Assembly (NCBI GenBank): GCA_001825565.1
Contig: MHXM01000024.1
Span: 8,568-15,224, forward strand
DNA: 6,657 bases
From: Desulfuromonadaceae bacterium GWC2_58_13
GTDB lineage: Bacteria; Desulfobacterota; Desulfuromonadia; Desulfuromonadales; Trichloromonadaceae
Direction of reading: 5' to 3'
A program made the position numbers and the translations under genes. The notes beneath the pieces were generated by a model. It made no database searches. It was not told the origin of the DNA and saw only the letters and a list, made by a program, of their open reading frames with translations. Shown one piece after another: positions 5,362-6,657 of the stretch; positions within the stretch are counted from its first letter, which is position 1, and every line of letters starts with the position of its first letter.

Positions 5362-6099
5362 ATGGCAAAAGATAAAGTTGCCATTGTAACCGGGGCTTCC
5401 CGGGGAATTGGGAAAAGTATTTCGCTGGCGCTGGCCGCCTGTGGCGCCAAGATCGTCGCCGTCGATATCGACCTCGCGGCCACCGAGGCGATGGTGGCTG
5501 AACTAAAAGCCAGAGGATCCGAAGCGATTGCCGTTCAGGGGAATGTCACTGTCGCCGCCGATGCCGAAAAAATGGTGCAGGCCGGGGTGGAGACTTTCGG
5601 TCGGGTCGATATCCTGGTCAATAACGCCGGGATCACCCGCGATGCCCTTTTGCTGCGAATGAAGGATGAGGACTGGGACGCTGTTCTGACCGTCAATCTC
5701 AAGGGGGCCTTTCTTTGCACCCGAGCCGCCGCCAAGGTGATGTCCAAACAGCGTTACGGTCGGATCATCAATATCGCCTCGGTGGTTGGCCAGATGGGTA
5801 ACGCCGGGCAGGCCAACTACTGCGCCAGCAAGGCCGGCCTCATGGGCCTGACCCGTTCCAATGCCCGTGAGCTCGCCCGTCGCAACGTCACCGTGAATGC
5901 CGTGGCCCCCGGTTTTATCGCCACCGATATGACCGAAGCCCTGCCCGAAAAAACCCGTCAGGAACTTGCCGCCCAGATTCCATTGGAGCGTTTGGGCAGC
6001 GCCGATGATATTGCCAATGCCGTCGTCTTTCTCGCCCAGGAAAAATCCGGATATATTACCGGCCAGGTCCTGGGGGTCAACGGCGGGATGTACATGTAA
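5362..6099 (+). CDS. fabG: 3-oxoacyl-ACP reductase FabG
   Basis: FabG reduces 3-ketoacyl-ACP to 3-hydroxyacyl-ACP with NADPH, the first reduction of each fatty acid elongation cycle. The 245-residue protein is a complete classical short-chain dehydrogenase. It has the cofactor motif TGASRGIG (10-17), NNAG (87-90), and a full catalytic tetrad of N112, S140, Y153 and K157 (in NYCASKAG). PGFIATDMT (183-191) and the C-terminal ITGQVLGVNGGMYM are also typical of FabG. ATG at 5362 has a strong ribosome binding site (AAAGGAGAAA, ending 4 nt upstream). Context between fabD and acpP makes the fatty-acid role, rather than another SDR activity, very likely. Confidence 0.97.
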   Translation: MAKDKVAIVTGASRGIGKSISLALAACGAKIVAVDIDLAATEAMVAELKARGSEAIAVQGNVTVAADAEKMVQAGVETFGRVDILVNNAGITRDALLLRMKDEDWDAVLTVNLKGAFLCTRAAAKVMSKQRYGRIINIASVVGQMGNAGQANYCASKAGLMGLTRSNARELARRNVTVNAVAPGFIATDMTEALPEKTRQELAAQIPLERLGSADDIANAVVFLAQEKSGYITGQVLGVNGGMYM

Positions 6100-6114
6100 C
6101 AACCAAATACCGGC

Positions 6115-6129
6115 CCGATCGGAGATCGG
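6115..6129 (+). promoter_or_regulatory. Short hairpin in the acpP leader
   Basis: CCGATC (6115-6120) and GATCGG (6124-6129) form a 6-bp stem with a GGA loop, 12 nt before the acpP ribosome binding site. It lies in the 57-bp fabG-acpP gap. It may stabilise the acpP message or mark a processing site; it has no T-tract, so it is not a terminator. Confidence 0.35.
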
Positions 6130-6156
6130 CTCGAAAAACAAAAGGAGGTGAAGCAG

Positions 6157-6390
6157 ATGGCTTCTATTGACGAAAGAGTAAAACAGATTGTGGCGGAACA
6201 GCTCGGTGTTGACGCCGACCAGGTGACCAACGACGCATCTTTCATGGACGACCTTGGTGCCGATTCCCTTGACACCGTTGAGCTGGTAATGGCTCTCGAA
6301 GAGGAGTTCGATATCGAGATCTCCGACGAAGACGCCGAAAAGATTCAGACTGTACAGGACGCTATCGATTACCTCAGCGAAAACGCCTGA
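6157..6390 (+). CDS. acpP: Acyl carrier protein
   Basis: The product is the carrier on which acyl chains are built and handed to FabD, FabF, FabG and PlsX. The 77-residue, very acidic four-helix protein has the phosphopantetheine attachment motif GADSLDTVEL with Ser37, and the usual opening (MASIDERVKQIVAEQLGV) and end (VQDAIDYLSENA). ATG at 6157 is preceded by an almost ideal ribosome binding site AAGGAGGTG (6142-6150, 6-nt spacing). The alternative GTG at 6148 lies inside that site and is rejected. The strong site, and a strong hairpin just after the gene, fit the high expression needed for ACP. Confidence 0.98.
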   Translation: MASIDERVKQIVAEQLGVDADQVTNDASFMDDLGADSLDTVELVMALEEEFDIEISDEDAEKIQTVQDAIDYLSENA

Positions 6391-6401
6391 TCTGCACGAA
6401 A

Positions 6402-6431
6402 AAGGAGGAGGAACGTCGTTTCCTCCTCCTT
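6402..6431 (+). terminator. Strong hairpin after acpP (terminator or attenuator)
   Basis: AAGGAGGAGGAA (6402-6413) pairs perfectly over 12 bp with TTCCTCCTCCTT (6420-6431) around a 6-nt loop, 11 nt after the acpP stop. The following sequence is only moderately T-rich (GATTTGTTGG). It probably ends or reduces transcription before fabF, or protects the acpP 3' end. The left arm contains GGAGG ribosome-binding-like sequence, which the stem would mask. Confidence 0.65.
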
Positions 6432-6447
6432 GATTTGTTGGTCCCAT

Positions 6448-6476
6448 TTGCCGTATTATTAGGCGATCCCTAAACT
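6448..6476 (+). promoter_or_regulatory. Possible weak promoter for fabF
   Basis: TTGCCG (6448-6453) and TAAACT (6471-6476) are separated by 17 bp and each match four of six consensus bases. Their position just after the acpP hairpin, in a 164-bp gap before fabF, makes a secondary promoter plausible. The sequence match alone is weak. Confidence 0.3.
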
Positions 6477-6485
6477 GCAAAGAAT

Positions 6486-6500
6486 CTATTTATCAAATAG
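6486..6500. repeat. Inverted repeat upstream of fabF
   Basis: CTATTT (6486-6491) and AAATAG (6495-6500) flank ATC, followed closely by a tandem AAGAT-AAGAT (6503-6512). The AT-rich dyad, 55 bp before the fabF start and just downstream of the candidate promoter, could bind a regulator. This is inference. Confidence 0.35.
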
Positions 6501-6554
6501 TTAAGATAAGATACGTGCAGCAGTTTCTAGCTGTTTCGATGAAGGAGAAATACC

Positions 6555-6657
6555 ATGCGTAGAGTCGTCGTGACTGGTGTCGGCGTAGTTTCCGCTCTTG
6601 GCACCGGCAACGAAAAAAACTGGTCGGCCTTGATGGCGGGAAAGTCCGGGATTGATC
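6555..6657 (+). CDS. fabF: 3-oxoacyl-ACP synthase II, N-terminal part (partial)
   Basis: Only the first 34 codons are in the window. MRRVVVTGVGVVSALGTGNE and the following WSALMAGKSGID are the standard opening of KAS II/FabF-type condensing enzymes, which elongate acyl-ACP with malonyl-ACP. ATG at 6555 has a strong ribosome binding site (GAAGGAGA at 6541-6548, 6-nt spacing). The catalytic Cys-His-His triad is beyond the window, so FabF and FabB cannot be separated by motif. The position just after acpP favours FabF. Confidence 0.93.
   Translation, partial: MRRVVVTGVGVVSALGTGNEKNWSALMAGKSGID

Noticed and set aside
3198..5483. Long - strand ORFs opposite plsX and fabD (for example 3565-4335 and 4860-5483) and opposite fabG (5503-6480)
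   Set aside because: They are antisense shadows of strongly recognised genes, read as low-complexity or unnatural protein, and lack ribosome binding sites or family motifs.
1..6657. A novel defence, mobile or biosynthetic system
   Set aside because: All well-supported genes are conserved housekeeping genes; no transposase, integrase, nuclease, toxin-antitoxin pair or repeat array is present. MazG here is the pyrophosphohydrolase and has no adjacent MazE/MazF-like gene.

Overview
The window reads as a conserved housekeeping locus from a fairly GC-rich Gram-negative bacterium. The gene order yceD-rpmF-plsX-fabD-fabG-acpP-fabF, the protein styles and the TTG starts fit best with a desulfuromonad ('deltaproteobacterial', Geobacter/Pelobacter/Desulfuromonas-like) chromosome. 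That assignment is inference from gene content, not from a database match. I see no CRISPR array, insertion sequence, phage module, tRNA or rRNA, and no clear novel defence or metabolic system.

Left part (1-783). The window opens in the last 56 codons of a zinc-type alcohol dehydrogenase on the + strand. A short ORF with a good ribosome binding site follows (223-375). It encodes one membrane helix and appears to be frameshifted, because its plausible soluble tail continues in another frame to 422. From there to about 783 no gene is convincing. One stretch (515-706) has a protein-like C-terminal reading and then an in-frame stop, which looks like gene decay.

Middle part (784-2428). Two genes lie on the - strand: mazG (nucleoside triphosphate pyrophosphohydrolase) and, downstream of it, fxsA (inner-membrane protein). 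The 269-bp gap between them holds a cluster of DnaA-box-like 9-mers, three of them spaced 11 bp apart, with an A/T-rich tract nearby. This is the most intriguing non-coding signal here. The gap between mazG and yceD carries a near-consensus sigma70 promoter pointing right.

Right part (2429-6657). A + strand operon couples ribosome and lipid synthesis. It encodes YceD (23S rRNA/L32-associated), ribosomal protein L32, PlsX (acyl-ACP to acyl-phosphate for phospholipid synthesis), FabD (malonyl-CoA:ACP transacylase), FabG (3-ketoacyl-ACP reductase), AcpP (acyl carrier protein) and the start of FabF (3-ketoacyl-ACP synthase II). FabD loads malonate onto AcpP, FabF condenses, FabG reduces, and PlsX drains acyl-ACP into phospholipid. 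The initiating synthase gene fabH, common between plsX and fabD in such operons, is absent. Inverted repeats precede rpmF, fabG and acpP, and a strong 12-bp hairpin follows acpP, so the genes are probably expressed at different levels within one operon.
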